Shown here piece by piece: positions 17,814-25,552 of a stretch of 64,000 bases of DNA. Position 1 is the stretch's first letter, and each line of letters starts with the position of its first letter. Source of the stretch: Shewanella loihica PV-4 (GTDB taxonomy: Bacteria > Pseudomonadota > Gammaproteobacteria > Enterobacterales > Shewanellaceae); contig NC_009092.1 of the NCBI RefSeq assembly GCF_000016065.1, positions 2,542,001 through 2,606,000 on the forward strand, read 5' to 3'. Below the pieces are notes generated by a model that did not search any database, was not told where the DNA came from, and was given only the letters and a program-made list of their open reading frames with translations. A program made the translations under genes and the position numbers.

Positions 17814-18896
17814 ATGAGTGTAGAAGCTAAGATGAGTGTAAACGCGACATCGCTCGCCGAGCGTCTCGCCAGACCCGAGCTCCTGACGCTTGAGCCCTAT
17901 CAGTCGGCGCGTCGTATCGGCGGCGAGGGGCAAATCTGGATCAATGCCAACGAGTCGCCCTTTATCAACAGCGACCTGGACAGCCTCAACCGCTACCCTG
18001 AGTGTCAGCCGCCCGAGCTTATTACGCGCTACGCCGAGTATGCGGGCGTAAGCAATCAACAGGTGCTTACCAGCCGCGGCGCCGATGAAGCCATAGAGCT
18101 GCTTATCCGCACCTTCTGTATCCCGGGCCGCGACAGCATCGCCTGCTTCGGCCCCACCTACGGCATGTACGCCATCAGCGCCAAGACCTTCAACGTCGGT
18201 GTCAAGGCGCTGCGCCTGGATGATGAGTATCAGCTGCCACAGGAACTTTGCAGCCAGGTAGGCGATGCCAAGCTGGTGTTTATCTGCAATCCCAACAACC
18301 CAACCGGCACGGTGATCGCCCCAGACGCCATAGAGGCGGTGATCCGCAGCCTGCCAGATACCTTGGTTGTGGTGGATGAGGCCTATATCGAGTTTTGCCC
18401 AGACTACAGCGTGGCAAGCCTGCTGGATAAGTATGACAACCTGATCGTGCTGCGCACCCTGTCCAAAGCCTTCGCCCTAGCCGGTGCCCGCTGCGGCTTC
18501 ATGCTGGCAACCCCTGAGGTCATCGAAATGGTGATGCGGGTGATCGCCCCCTATCCAGTGCCGCTACCGGTCGCCAAGCTGGCGATAGATGCGCTAAGTA
18601 AGGATGGGATAGCCCGAATGCAGACCCAGGTCGCTCAGCTCAAGGCCAACGGCCAACGACTCGCTGACGCCTTACGGGAAGCTGGCGCCAGAGTGCTGCC
18701 CGCCTATGGCAACTTCGTGCTGGCCTATTTCGACCAGGCAAATGAGATAAAAGTCGGTGAGATGCAGGCACGTCTCAAACAGACAGGTGTCGTCGCCAGG
18801 GCCTACAAAGACCCTGCCCTTGCCGATGCGATACGCTTTAGCTTTGCCAGCGACGCCCAGACCGAGACGCTGATCGCCATACTCAAGGCCGACTAA
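17814..18896 (+). CDS. hisC: Histidinol-phosphate aminotransferase HisC
   Basis: PLP enzyme transferring an amino group from glutamate to imidazole acetol phosphate. It has 360 residues of fold type I: NPNNPTG at 159-165, VVVDEAYIEF, and the PLP lysine K218 in TLSKAFALAGAR. Start ATG 17814 has GAGGAG upstream. The first codons lie in a tandem duplication, TAAGATGAGTGTA at about 17811 and again at 17829, giving two in-frame ATGs. hisD ends 1 nt before. Confidence 0.97.
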   Translation: MSVEAKMSVNATSLAERLARPELLTLEPYQSARRIGGEGQIWINANESPFINSDLDSLNRYPECQPPELITRYAEYAGVSNQQVLTSRGADEAIELLIRTFCIPGRDSIACFGPTYGMYAISAKTFNVGVKALRLDDEYQLPQELCSQVGDAKLVFICNPNNPTGTVIAPDAIEAVIRSLPDTLVVVDEAYIEFCPDYSVASLLDKYDNLIVLRTLSKAFALAGARCGFMLATPEVIEMVMRVIAPYPVPLPVAKLAIDALSKDGIARMQTQVAQLKANGQRLADALREAGARVLPAYGNFVLAYFDQANEIKVGEMQARLKQTGVVARAYKDPALADAIRFSFASDAQTETLIAILKAD

Positions 18897-18960
18897 TAGA
18901 GCCGCACCCAGCCAGACAATAACGACAAATTTAAGATAGAAGCAGATTTAAGGTAGAAGC

Positions 18961-20031
18961 ATGATGAAACAGAAAATCCTCTTTATCGACCGCGATGGCA
19001 CACTGATCGAGGAGCCAGTCACCGACAAGCAGGTCGATAGCCTGGCCAAGCTGGTATTTGAGCCTCAGGTGATCCCCGCACTGCTCAAGCTACAGGGCGC
19101 CGGCTACCGCCTGGTGATGGTGAGCAATCAGGACGGCCTTGGCACCCCCTCCTTCCCCAAGGATGACTTCGATGCGCCCCAGAATATGATGATGCAGATC
19201 TTCAACAGCCAGGGGGTCAAGTTCGATGATGTGCTCATCTGCCCACACTTTGACGATGAAAACTGTAGCTGCCGCAAACCTAAGCTGGGTCTGGTCAAGG
19301 CTTACCTCACCGAGGGCCGGGTCGACTTTACTCAGTCGGCGGTGATCGGCGACAGAGAAACCGATCTGGGCCTGGCCGAGGCGATGGGCATCACAGGCAT
19401 ACAGTACAATCGCGACACCTTGAACTGGGACGCCATTGCCGAACAACTGCTTGGGGGCAACCGCGTGGCGACTGTGGTGCGTACCACCAAGGAGACCGAC
19501 ATCAAGGTCACTGTCGATCTCGACAGTCAGCTAAAGAGCAGCATCAATACCGGCATCGGCTTCTTCGACCACATGCTGGATCAAATCGCCACCCACGGTA
19601 ACTTCAGGCTAGATGTGAGCGTCGATGGCGATCTGGAAATCGACGATCACCACAGCGTCGAAGACACGGCCCTGGCCATTGGTGATGCCCTCAGGCAGGC
19701 CCTTGGGGATAAACGCGGCATCGCCCGCTTCGGCTTTAGCATCCCCATGGATGAAGCCAGCGCCAGCTGCCTGCTGGATCTCTCCGGTCGCCCCTTCATC
19801 AAGTTTGAGGGGCAGTTCGAGCGCGAGATGGTCGGCGAGATGGCCACTGAGATGGTGCCTCACTTCTTCCGCTCCCTCGCCGATGGCCTGCGCTGCACCC
19901 TGCACCTCTCGACCCAAGGCGATAACGATCACCACAAGGTGGAGAGCCTGTTTAAGGTCTTTGGCCGTACCCTGCGCCAGGCGGTGAAGGTCGAGGGCGA
20001 CGCCCTGCCATCGAGCAAGGGGGTGCTATGA
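18961..20031 (+). CDS. hisB: Bifunctional histidinol-phosphatase / imidazoleglycerol-phosphate dehydratase HisB
   Basis: Enteric-type fusion. Residues 1-165 are a HAD phosphatase ([12 protein letters not shown] with D10 and D12; zinc-binding Cys/His cluster [14 protein letters not shown]). Residues about 168-356 are the IGP dehydratase with the manganese-binding motifs [27 protein letters not shown] and DNDHHKVES. The 64-nt gap after hisC ends in a tandem ATTTAAGrTAGAAGC duplication (18929 and 18946), the second copy supplying the ribosome site. It overlaps hisH by 4 nt. Confidence 0.98.
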   Translation: MMKQKILFIDRDGTLIEEPVTDKQVDSLAKLVFEPQVIPALLKLQGAGYRLVMVSNQDGLGTPSFPKDDFDAPQNMMMQIFNSQGVKFDDVLICPHFDDENCSCRKPKLGLVKAYLTEGRVDFTQSAVIGDRETDLGLAEAMGITGIQYNRDTLNWDAIAEQLLGGNRVATVVRTTKETDIKVTVDLDSQLKSSINTGIGFFDHMLDQIATHGNFRLDVSVDGDLEIDDHHSVEDTALAIGDALRQALGDKRGIARFGFSIPMDEASASCLLDLSGRPFIKFEGQFEREMVGEMATEMVPHFFRSLADGLRCTLHLSTQGDNDHHKVESLFKVFGRTLRQAVKVEGDALPSSKGVL

Positions 20032-20702
20032 GCAACCCTGATACCATCATCATAGATACCGGTTGCGCTAATTTGAGCTCGGTGCGTTACGCCTTCGAGC
20101 GGATCGGCGCCGACGTCGAGGTGAGTGACGATATCGACAAGATAAAGGCGGCCACCCGAGTCGTGTTGCCGGGCGTTGGTACCGCCAGGGCCGCCATGAA
20201 GGCGCTGAAGGACAAGAAGCTTATCGACACCATCTGCTCCCTCACCCAGCCTGTGCTCGGCGTCTGCCTCGGCATGCAGATGCTAACCAAGGCCTCACAG
20301 GAGCGCGGTGGCTTAAGTTACGGGAATAGTAGCAAGGACTGTCAGTGCCTTGGGCTGATCGACACTAATATCGAGCAGCTGGACGCAAAGGGCCTGCCGC
20401 TACCCCACATGGGCTGGAATCAGATAAGTCCGAGCGAGCACCCGCTGTTTGCCGGGGTTGCCGAGGGCAGCTATGTCTATTTCGTTCACAGCTACCGGGC
20501 ACCGCTGGGTGATTTCACCATCGCCAAGTGCGAATATGGCGAGGGTTTTAGCGCCGCCATCGCAAAAGATAACTTCATGGGGGTGCAGTTCCACCCGGAA
20601 AAAAGCGCCGCGGTGGGCGCCACCATATTAAGAAACTTTATGAAAATGAATGCCGGCAGCTTTGCAGGTAACCACAAATCTACACAGGAGAGCGCCCAAT
20701 GA
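20028..20702 (+). CDS. hisH: Imidazole glycerol phosphate synthase, glutamine amidotransferase subunit HisH
   Basis: Supplies ammonia to HisF. It has 224 residues with the class I amidotransferase triad: Cys80 in LGVCLGMQ, His189 and Glu191 in GVQFHPEKS. The C-terminal tail of about 12 residues ([10 protein letters not shown]) extends past the usual end and overlaps hisA by 4 nt. It overlaps hisB by 4 nt (ATGA), so both junctions suggest translational coupling. Confidence 0.97.
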   Translation: MSNPDTIIIDTGCANLSSVRYAFERIGADVEVSDDIDKIKAATRVVLPGVGTARAAMKALKDKKLIDTICSLTQPVLGVCLGMQMLTKASQERGGLSYGNSSKDCQCLGLIDTNIEQLDAKGLPLPHMGWNQISPSEHPLFAGVAEGSYVYFVHSYRAPLGDFTIAKCEYGEGFSAAIAKDNFMGVQFHPEKSAAVGATILRNFMKMNAGSFAGNHKSTQESAQ

Positions 20703-21436
20703 TCATCCCTGCAATCGATCTCATCGAGGGCCAAGTGGTGCGTCTCTATCAAGGCGATTATGCCCAGCAGACCACCTTCGATCTGAGCCCGCTCGCCCAG
20801 CTACAGGCCTATCAGGCCCAAGGCGCCACCTGGCTGCATATCGTCGATCTGACCGGTGCAAAAGACCCTGACAGACGCCAGACCCGACTCATAGGTGAAC
20901 TGGTCGAGAATCTCGAGGCCAACATTCAGGTCGGCGGTGGCATTCGCAGCGAGGCCCAGGTCAAGGAGCTGTTAGATCTCGGGGTCAAGCGAGTGGTGAT
21001 AGGCTCCCTCGCCGTCAAACAGCCAGAGCTGGTGCAATCCTGGCTCGAGACCTATGGAAGTGATGCCATCTGCCTGGCACTGGACGTGAATATTAACCAG
21101 GCGGGTGAGAAGATAGTCGCCGTGTCTGGCTGGCAGAGTGGCGGCGGTAAGACGCTGGAATCTCTGGTGGCCACCTTCGCCCCCTATGGGCTCAAGCACG
21201 CCCTGGTTACCGACATCAGCCGTGACGGCACACTGCAAGGCAGCAATACCCAGCTCTATCAGGAGATCGTAGCGCGTTATCCCGATATTGAGTGGCAGGC
21301 CTCGGGCGGTATCGCCACCCTGGACGATGTGAGCGCCGTGCGTAATAGCGGCGCCAGCGGCATCATCATAGGCAAGGCCCTACTCATCAACAACTTTACC
21401 GTGCAGGAGGCGATCGCATGCTGGCCAAACGCATAG
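20699..21436 (+). CDS. hisA: ProFAR isomerase HisA
   Basis: TIM-barrel isomerase converting ProFAR to PRFAR. It has 245 residues. Catalytic Asp7 in [10 protein letters not shown], the phosphate-binding VGGGIRS and the second Asp in [13 protein letters not shown] are visible; the second half-barrel phosphate site is [10 protein letters not shown]. It overlaps hisH by 4 nt and hisF by 19 nt. Confidence 0.97.
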   Translation: MIIPAIDLIEGQVVRLYQGDYAQQTTFDLSPLAQLQAYQAQGATWLHIVDLTGAKDPDRRQTRLIGELVENLEANIQVGGGIRSEAQVKELLDLGVKRVVIGSLAVKQPELVQSWLETYGSDAICLALDVNINQAGEKIVAVSGWQSGGGKTLESLVATFAPYGLKHALVTDISRDGTLQGSNTQLYQEIVARYPDIEWQASGGIATLDDVSAVRNSGASGIIIGKALLINNFTVQEAIACWPNA

Positions 21437-22191
21437 TTCCCTGTCTGGATGTCCGTGACGGTAAGGTGGTCAAGGGGGTTCAGTTTCGTAACCATGAGAT
21501 CGTCGGCGACATAGTACCCCTGGCCGCACGCTATGCCGCTGAGAGCGCCGATGAGCTGGTATTTTACGACATCACCGCCAGCGCCCACGACAGAGTGGTG
21601 GACAAGAGCTGGGTCAGCCGCGTCGCCGAGCAGATAGATATCCCCTTCTGCGTCGCCGGCGGCATCAAGAGTATCGAGCAGGCGCGGGAAAAGCTGGCGT
21701 TCGGCGCCGATAAGATCTCGATAAACTCGCCGGCGCTTAGCGATCCCGGCCTGATCGACCGCCTGCAGGATGAGTTTGGCCGCCAATGTATCGTGATAGG
21801 CATAGACTCTTACTATGATGCCGACACCGACAGCTACAAGGTGAAGCAATTTACCGGTGACGAGGCCGCCACCAAAGATACCCAGTGGTACACCCAAGAC
21901 TGGGTGGAAGAGGTGCAGAGACGTGGCTGCGGCGAGATAGTGCTGAACGTGATGAACCAGGATGGCGTTCGTCAGGGCTATGACATCAAGCAACTCGCCA
22001 TGGTGCGCGCCATCTGCGACGTGCCTCTCATCGCCTCAGGCGGCGCCGGCACCATGGAACACTTCCTCGAGGTGTTCACCCAGGCGGGTGTGGATGCGGC
22101 CCTCGCGGCCAGCGTCTTTCACAAAGGGATCATAGAGATAGAGGCGCTTAAGCGATACCTGCTCGACAATGGTGTACAGATGCGCCTGTAA
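21418..22191 (+). CDS. hisF: Imidazole glycerol phosphate synthase, cyclase subunit HisF
   Basis: TIM-barrel synthase partner of HisH, producing IGP and AICAR (the latter returns to purine synthesis). It has 257 residues. Asp11 in [27 protein letters not shown] and [11 protein letters not shown] are the catalytic and phosphate-binding segments. It overlaps the end of hisA by 19 nt. Confidence 0.97.
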   Translation: MLAKRIVPCLDVRDGKVVKGVQFRNHEIVGDIVPLAARYAAESADELVFYDITASAHDRVVDKSWVSRVAEQIDIPFCVAGGIKSIEQAREKLAFGADKISINSPALSDPGLIDRLQDEFGRQCIVIGIDSYYDADTDSYKVKQFTGDEAATKDTQWYTQDWVEEVQRRGCGEIVLNVMNQDGVRQGYDIKQLAMVRAICDVPLIASGGAGTMEHFLEVFTQAGVDAALAASVFHKGIIEIEALKRYLLDNGVQMRL

Positions 22192-22219
22192 CCGCCCCAA
22201 ATTTGTTCAAGGAATAAAG

Positions 22220-22840
22220 ATGAAAAACCTAGAAGATTTTAACAACTTAGATTGGGACAAACAGCAGGGGTTGCTGCCCGCAGTGGTCCAGAACCACCTC
22301 ACGGGTAAGGTGTTGATGCTGGGCTATATGAACCAAGAGGCGCTGGCCCAGACCCTGGCAAGCCGCAAGATCACCTTCTTCAGTCGCAGCAAGCAGCGCC
22401 TGTGGACCAAGGGCGAAACCTCGGGCAACACCCTAGATCTTATCGCCATCGACAGCGACTGTGACAACGACAGCCTGCTGGTGCAGGTGATCCCCAATGG
22501 CCCCACCTGCCACCTGGAACGGGAAAGCTGCTGGCCCGACGGCGAGGCGCACCCCTTTATCGACAATCTGGCGAATCTTATCGCCTCGCGCAGGGGACAA
22601 GATGCCAAGAGTAGCTACACCGCGCACCTGTTCGAGCGCGGCACCAAACGGATCGCCCAAAAGGTCGGCGAAGAGGGACTGGAGACCGCCCTGGCAGCCG
22701 CCACCCATGACAAGGAGGAGCTGATCAACGAGGCCTCAGATCTCATCTATCACCTGCTGGTGCTGCTTGAAGATCAAGATCTTAGCCTGGAGGATATCAC
22801 CGCCAACCTGCTAGCGCGTCACAGCGCCGCCAGCAAATAG
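22220..22840 (+). CDS. hisI: Bifunctional phosphoribosyl-AMP cyclohydrolase / phosphoribosyl-ATP pyrophosphatase
   Basis: Steps 2 and 3 of histidine synthesis in one polypeptide (HisIE type). ATG 22220, with AGGA about 8 nt upstream, gives 207 residues. The N-terminal cyclohydrolase (about 1-115) has [17 protein letters not shown] and [11 protein letters not shown]; the C-terminal pyrophosphatase (about 120-207) has a MazG-like [10 protein letters not shown] and [14 protein letters not shown]. The frame is open into hisF (to 22169) but that start lacks a ribosome site. Last gene of the operon. Confidence 0.96.
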   Translation: MKNLEDFNNLDWDKQQGLLPAVVQNHLTGKVLMLGYMNQEALAQTLASRKITFFSRSKQRLWTKGETSGNTLDLIAIDSDCDNDSLLVQVIPNGPTCHLERESCWPDGEAHPFIDNLANLIASRRGQDAKSSYTAHLFERGTKRIAQKVGEEGLETALAAATHDKEELINEASDLIYHLLVLLEDQDLSLEDITANLLARHSAASK

Positions 22841-22980
22841 ACTAAGGCTAGCGTAGCCATACAATCAAGGGCGTCCGGGAGAAGCGGCCGCCCTGATCTA
22901 AATCTTGCCATGACGGTTTATGCCCCCCCCCCTCTATCCCCTTTTCTTACTCCTCTGGGCGACTGAATCCACTATCTCTA

Positions 22981-23080
22981 AAATCCACTACGTTATCTCT
23001 AAAATCCGCTACGCTATCGCAAAAATCCACTTCCCTGGCGCAAAAATCCACACCGCTATTGCAAAAATCCACTCTGGCAC
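22981..23080. repeat. 21-bp tandem repeat array
   Basis: Four complete units with consensus AAATCCrCTnCnnTATCnCAA start at 22981, 23002, 23023 and 23044. They are flanked by a partial unit on each side (GAATCCACTATCTCTA from 22965, AAATCCACTCTGGCAC from 23065). The AAATCC start and CTA/CAA end are the most constant parts. Two helical turns per unit suggest either a minisatellite or a set of phased protein-binding sites. Confidence 0.7.
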
Positions 23081-23084
23081 ATAA

Positions 23085-23120
23085 TATACATTCATATACA
23101 AAAGAATACATGGTGTAACA
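23085..23120 (+). promoter_or_regulatory. 10-bp-phased TATACA repeats upstream of the GGDEF gene (site A)
   Basis: TATACA (23085), TATACA (23095), AATACA (23105) and a weaker GTAACA (23115), each exactly 10 bp apart. The same pattern precedes the regulator gene and both proteases. Direct half-sites at helical spacing are typical of OmpR/PhoB-type response regulator boxes. It ends 85 nt before the start codon. Confidence 0.5.
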
Positions 23121-23205
23121 AACGGACTTATTAGCAACAAATTCATTACAAACTCACCGATGAAATGCCCACTGATGTTAGCGTTTAAACAAGAGGTATC
23201 CGGTT

Positions 23206-24408
23206 ATGGCTAGGCGTTTTCGACAGCTCACACTCAAAACAACTACATGCTTTGCCTGTAGCTTAATACTACTGCTCTCTAGTCAAGTCGCGGCAAATGC
23301 TAGCCTTACTCAACCTCAGCCTATGCTCATGCCTTATGCACTCACATCTCACGCCCTCATGCCTGGCACGTTGGCCGCCCCCTATAGCATGGTCGCCACC
23401 GCAAGCCCTAGACTCGATCAGAGCGGCAAACCATTCCAGTTTGCCCCGGCGCAATCTAACCTGGCTTCCGTAGGCCTTTCCCAAATTTCCAAGGTCTCAG
23501 CATCACCTCTGCACGACCCAAGCCGTCAGGTCGGCTTTGCCTCCTCATGGCTGGGCGAGCTCAAAGCCCATTATCCGAATCTGCTGCTTCATTATCTTGC
23601 GCCGCTTATTGCCATCGCCTTGGTGATGCAGCGGGTTTACAGACAGGCTAGTACCCTATCCAGAACACGACTGGAGCAAGCGATCGATGAACGCACTCAG
23701 GCGCTGCAACTTGAAAACCTGCGCCTGCAGGAGATGAGTCACAGAGATCCCCTGACCGGCCTTAAGAATCGCCGCTTCATCGAAGAGATGATTGCCCAAG
23801 ACCTGAATCGGGTCGACCGCAGCTATGACGCCACGCAGCTAAGGGGTGAAGGCACGCCGAGCAAAGCCGACCTGCTGGCGCTCATCATAGATATCGATCA
23901 CTTTAAGCCCATTAATGACACCTATGGTCATCTGGCCGGCGATCGCGTACTGAGCCAGGTGGGTCAGCGACTGACGACACTGTTTCGCAACTATGATTAT
24001 GTGGTGCGCTGGGGCGGTGAAGAGTTTCTGGTGGTGGCACGCTTTATCGATCGCCAAGAGATAAACCACCTCGCAGAAAAAGTCCGTCACGCCATCGAGT
24101 CGATGGAGATCGAACTCGACGCTAAGCGCAACATCAAGATCACCGCCTCGGTCGGCGCCGCCCCCTACCCCTTCTCCACAGCCCAGGCGGACAGGATAAG
24201 CTGGGAGCAGGTGGTTCATCTTGCCGACATGGCGCTGTACCAAGCCAAGACCAGTTCGCGTAATACCTGGGTTAGTTACAGGGGGAGTGACCAGCTGCCT
24301 ATCCCGGATGAGCTGCAATTAGACCCCGCCAAGATCCCTCGAATCGCTATGGTTTCATCTAAGCCATTGTCTAGGCAGAGTCTCGATCTAAGGAAAGCCT
24401 CTCTATAA
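23206..24408 (+). CDS. GGDEF domain diguanylate cyclase
   Basis: Predicted membrane-anchored synthase of cyclic di-GMP, 400 residues. N-terminal signal peptide or anchor (residues 13-31), a variable periplasmic stretch of about 90 residues, a transmembrane helix (about 124-142, LLLHYLAPLIAIALVM), a short coiled coil, then the GGDEF domain (about 175-340). DPLTGLKNRRF starts the domain; the active site is GGEEF at 270-274, and RNYD at 261-264 is a product-inhibition I-site at the correct five-residue distance. Both are intact, so activity and feedback control are expected. It is monocistronic, with a terminator at 24481. Confidence 0.93.
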   Translation: MARRFRQLTLKTTTCFACSLILLLSSQVAANASLTQPQPMLMPYALTSHALMPGTLAAPYSMVATASPRLDQSGKPFQFAPAQSNLASVGLSQISKVSASPLHDPSRQVGFASSWLGELKAHYPNLLLHYLAPLIAIALVMQRVYRQASTLSRTRLEQAIDERTQALQLENLRLQEMSHRDPLTGLKNRRFIEEMIAQDLNRVDRSYDATQLRGEGTPSKADLLALIIDIDHFKPINDTYGHLAGDRVLSQVGQRLTTLFRNYDYVVRWGGEEFLVVARFIDRQEINHLAEKVRHAIESMEIELDAKRNIKITASVGAAPYPFSTAQADRISWEQVVHLADMALYQAKTSSRNTWVSYRGSDQLPIPDELQLDPAKIPRIAMVSSKPLSRQSLDLRKASL

Positions 24409-24480
24409 GCAAAGCTTCTAGCCTCACCATCTACAGCCTTATCTCGTTCTGAGTGCTAAGTGCTAAGTGCTAGGTTTTAT

Positions 24481-24509
24481 GTTTAAGGCAGGGAAGCCTT
24501 AAACTTTTT
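24481..24509 (+). terminator. Rho-independent terminator of the GGDEF gene
   Basis: GTTTAAGGC, loop AGGGAA, GCCTTAAAC, TTTTT: a perfect 9-bp stem 73 nt after the stop. Confidence 0.9.
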
Positions 24510-24716
24510 ATCTCCCATCAGCTTAAAACCCTTCCATTACGCGGTTAACTCATGTCACTAACTTATGCTGCTAGCTTATGTCGCTGGCTATAGTTTCTAG
24601 CCACTCTTCGAAATTAAGCTTCGAAAATAAACGTCAAAAACAGACTGGAAAATAAGCTTGTTTGCCCGGAAGTTGGACCGATTTAGCGCTAACTATTGCT
24701 TTCACAACAAGTTTTA

Positions 24717-24757
24717 TATACATAAACATACATTGGAATACAAAAGTGATATATAAT
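24717..24757 (+). promoter_or_regulatory. TATACA-type phased repeats and -10 box upstream of the response regulator (site B)
   Basis: TATACA (24717), CATACA (24727) and AATACA (24737) at exact 10-bp steps, followed by a perfect TATAAT at 24752-24757. No good -35 hexamer is at the right distance; the repeats occupy that region, the arrangement expected of an activator-dependent promoter. Autoregulation by the downstream regulator is inferred. Confidence 0.5.
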
Positions 24758-24805
24758 AACTGGCAATAAACCTTTTACAGTATTGCAACACTTCAGAGGG
24801 ATATC

Positions 24806-25546
24806 GTGAAGGATAATAACTGGATACTGATTGTCGATGACGATGCCGATCTGGCAAATCTGGTCGCCGATTTTCTCGAAATGAACGGCTATAAAACCGA
24901 GATAGAACACAACGGTGCCAAGGCCGTCGAGCGCATCATTGCCGAGCAACCTATGTTGGTTATCTTAGATGTGATGCTGCCCGACATGGACGGCTTGTCC
25001 ATCTGCCGCGCGGTGCGTCATGGCCATCCGGGGATCGAGGGTAGCTACAACGGCCCTATCCTGATGCTGACCGCCCTTAACAACGATATCGACGAAGTTG
25101 CCGGCCTGGAGACAGGCGCCGACGACTACCTAGCCAAACCCGTGCGCTCCCGGGTGTTGCTGGCCAGAGTCCGGGCCCTACTGAGACGTAAGCCTGAGCC
25201 ACCTGTCACCGAGAAGCTCAGTAAACTGCACAGCAATAACGAAAGCCTCATCGAATTTGACGGCCTCAGCATAGATAAGAAATATCAACGTATCCAACAA
25301 CATGGACAGGATATCGAACTCACCACTGCCGAATTTGAGCTGCTGTGGTTGCTGGCCAGCCGACCCGGCGAGATCTGCGACAGAGACTCTATCTCTGATT
25401 ACTTCAGCGACCTGGGATACGAGAGTTCCCATAGGACCATAGATCTCAGGGTGTCACGCATTCGCCGCAAGCTTGGCGACGATCCCAGCCACGCCACCCG
25501 CATCAAGACGATCCACGGCAAGGGTTATCTGTTTGTCGGAGACTGA
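24806..25546 (+). CDS. OmpR-family response regulator
   Basis: 246 residues: receiver domain (1-120) with acidic pocket DDD at 11-13, phosphoacceptor Asp55 in LVILDVMLPDMDG, Thr89 and Lys111; then a winged-helix DNA-binding domain (about 150-245) with LTTAEFELLWLLASRPGEI and IDLRVSRIRRKLGDDP and GKGYLFV. The start is GTG 24806 with AGAGG 6 nt upstream. The sensor kinase follows after 6 nt, forming an operon. It is the natural candidate to bind the TATACA-type repeats at four promoters here. Confidence 0.93.
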   Translation: MKDNNWILIVDDDADLANLVADFLEMNGYKTEIEHNGAKAVERIIAEQPMLVILDVMLPDMDGLSICRAVRHGHPGIEGSYNGPILMLTALNNDIDEVAGLETGADDYLAKPVRSRVLLARVRALLRRKPEPPVTEKLSKLHSNNESLIEFDGLSIDKKYQRIQQHGQDIELTTAEFELLWLLASRPGEICDRDSISDYFSDLGYESSHRTIDLRVSRIRRKLGDDPSHATRIKTIHGKGYLFVGD

Positions 25547-25552
25547 CTCTAG

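Larger units (their letters stand above)
22841..23205. other. Spacer between hisI and the GGDEF gene
   Basis: Holds, in order, a GC-rich hairpin (AGGGCG 22868-22873 with CGCCCT 22889-22894, no T tract) that may end the his transcript, a run of ten C at 22923-22932, the 21-bp tandem array at 22981-23080, and the TATACA-type repeats at 23085-23120. No ORF. Confidence 0.6.
24409..24805. other. Spacer between the GGDEF gene and the response regulator
   Basis: Contains three copies of an 8-bp unit (gtgctaa) near 24450-24472, the terminator at 24481, a 13-bp-period repeat (taactcatgtcac, taacttatgctgc, tagcttatgtcgc) at 24546-24584, and site B. No ORF. Confidence 0.55.

Noticed and set aside
24846..24860. 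Phage or plasmid origin-like AT-rich tracts near the regulator promoter
   Set aside because: Local AT-richness is explained by the promoter and phased repeats; no replication genes or iterons.
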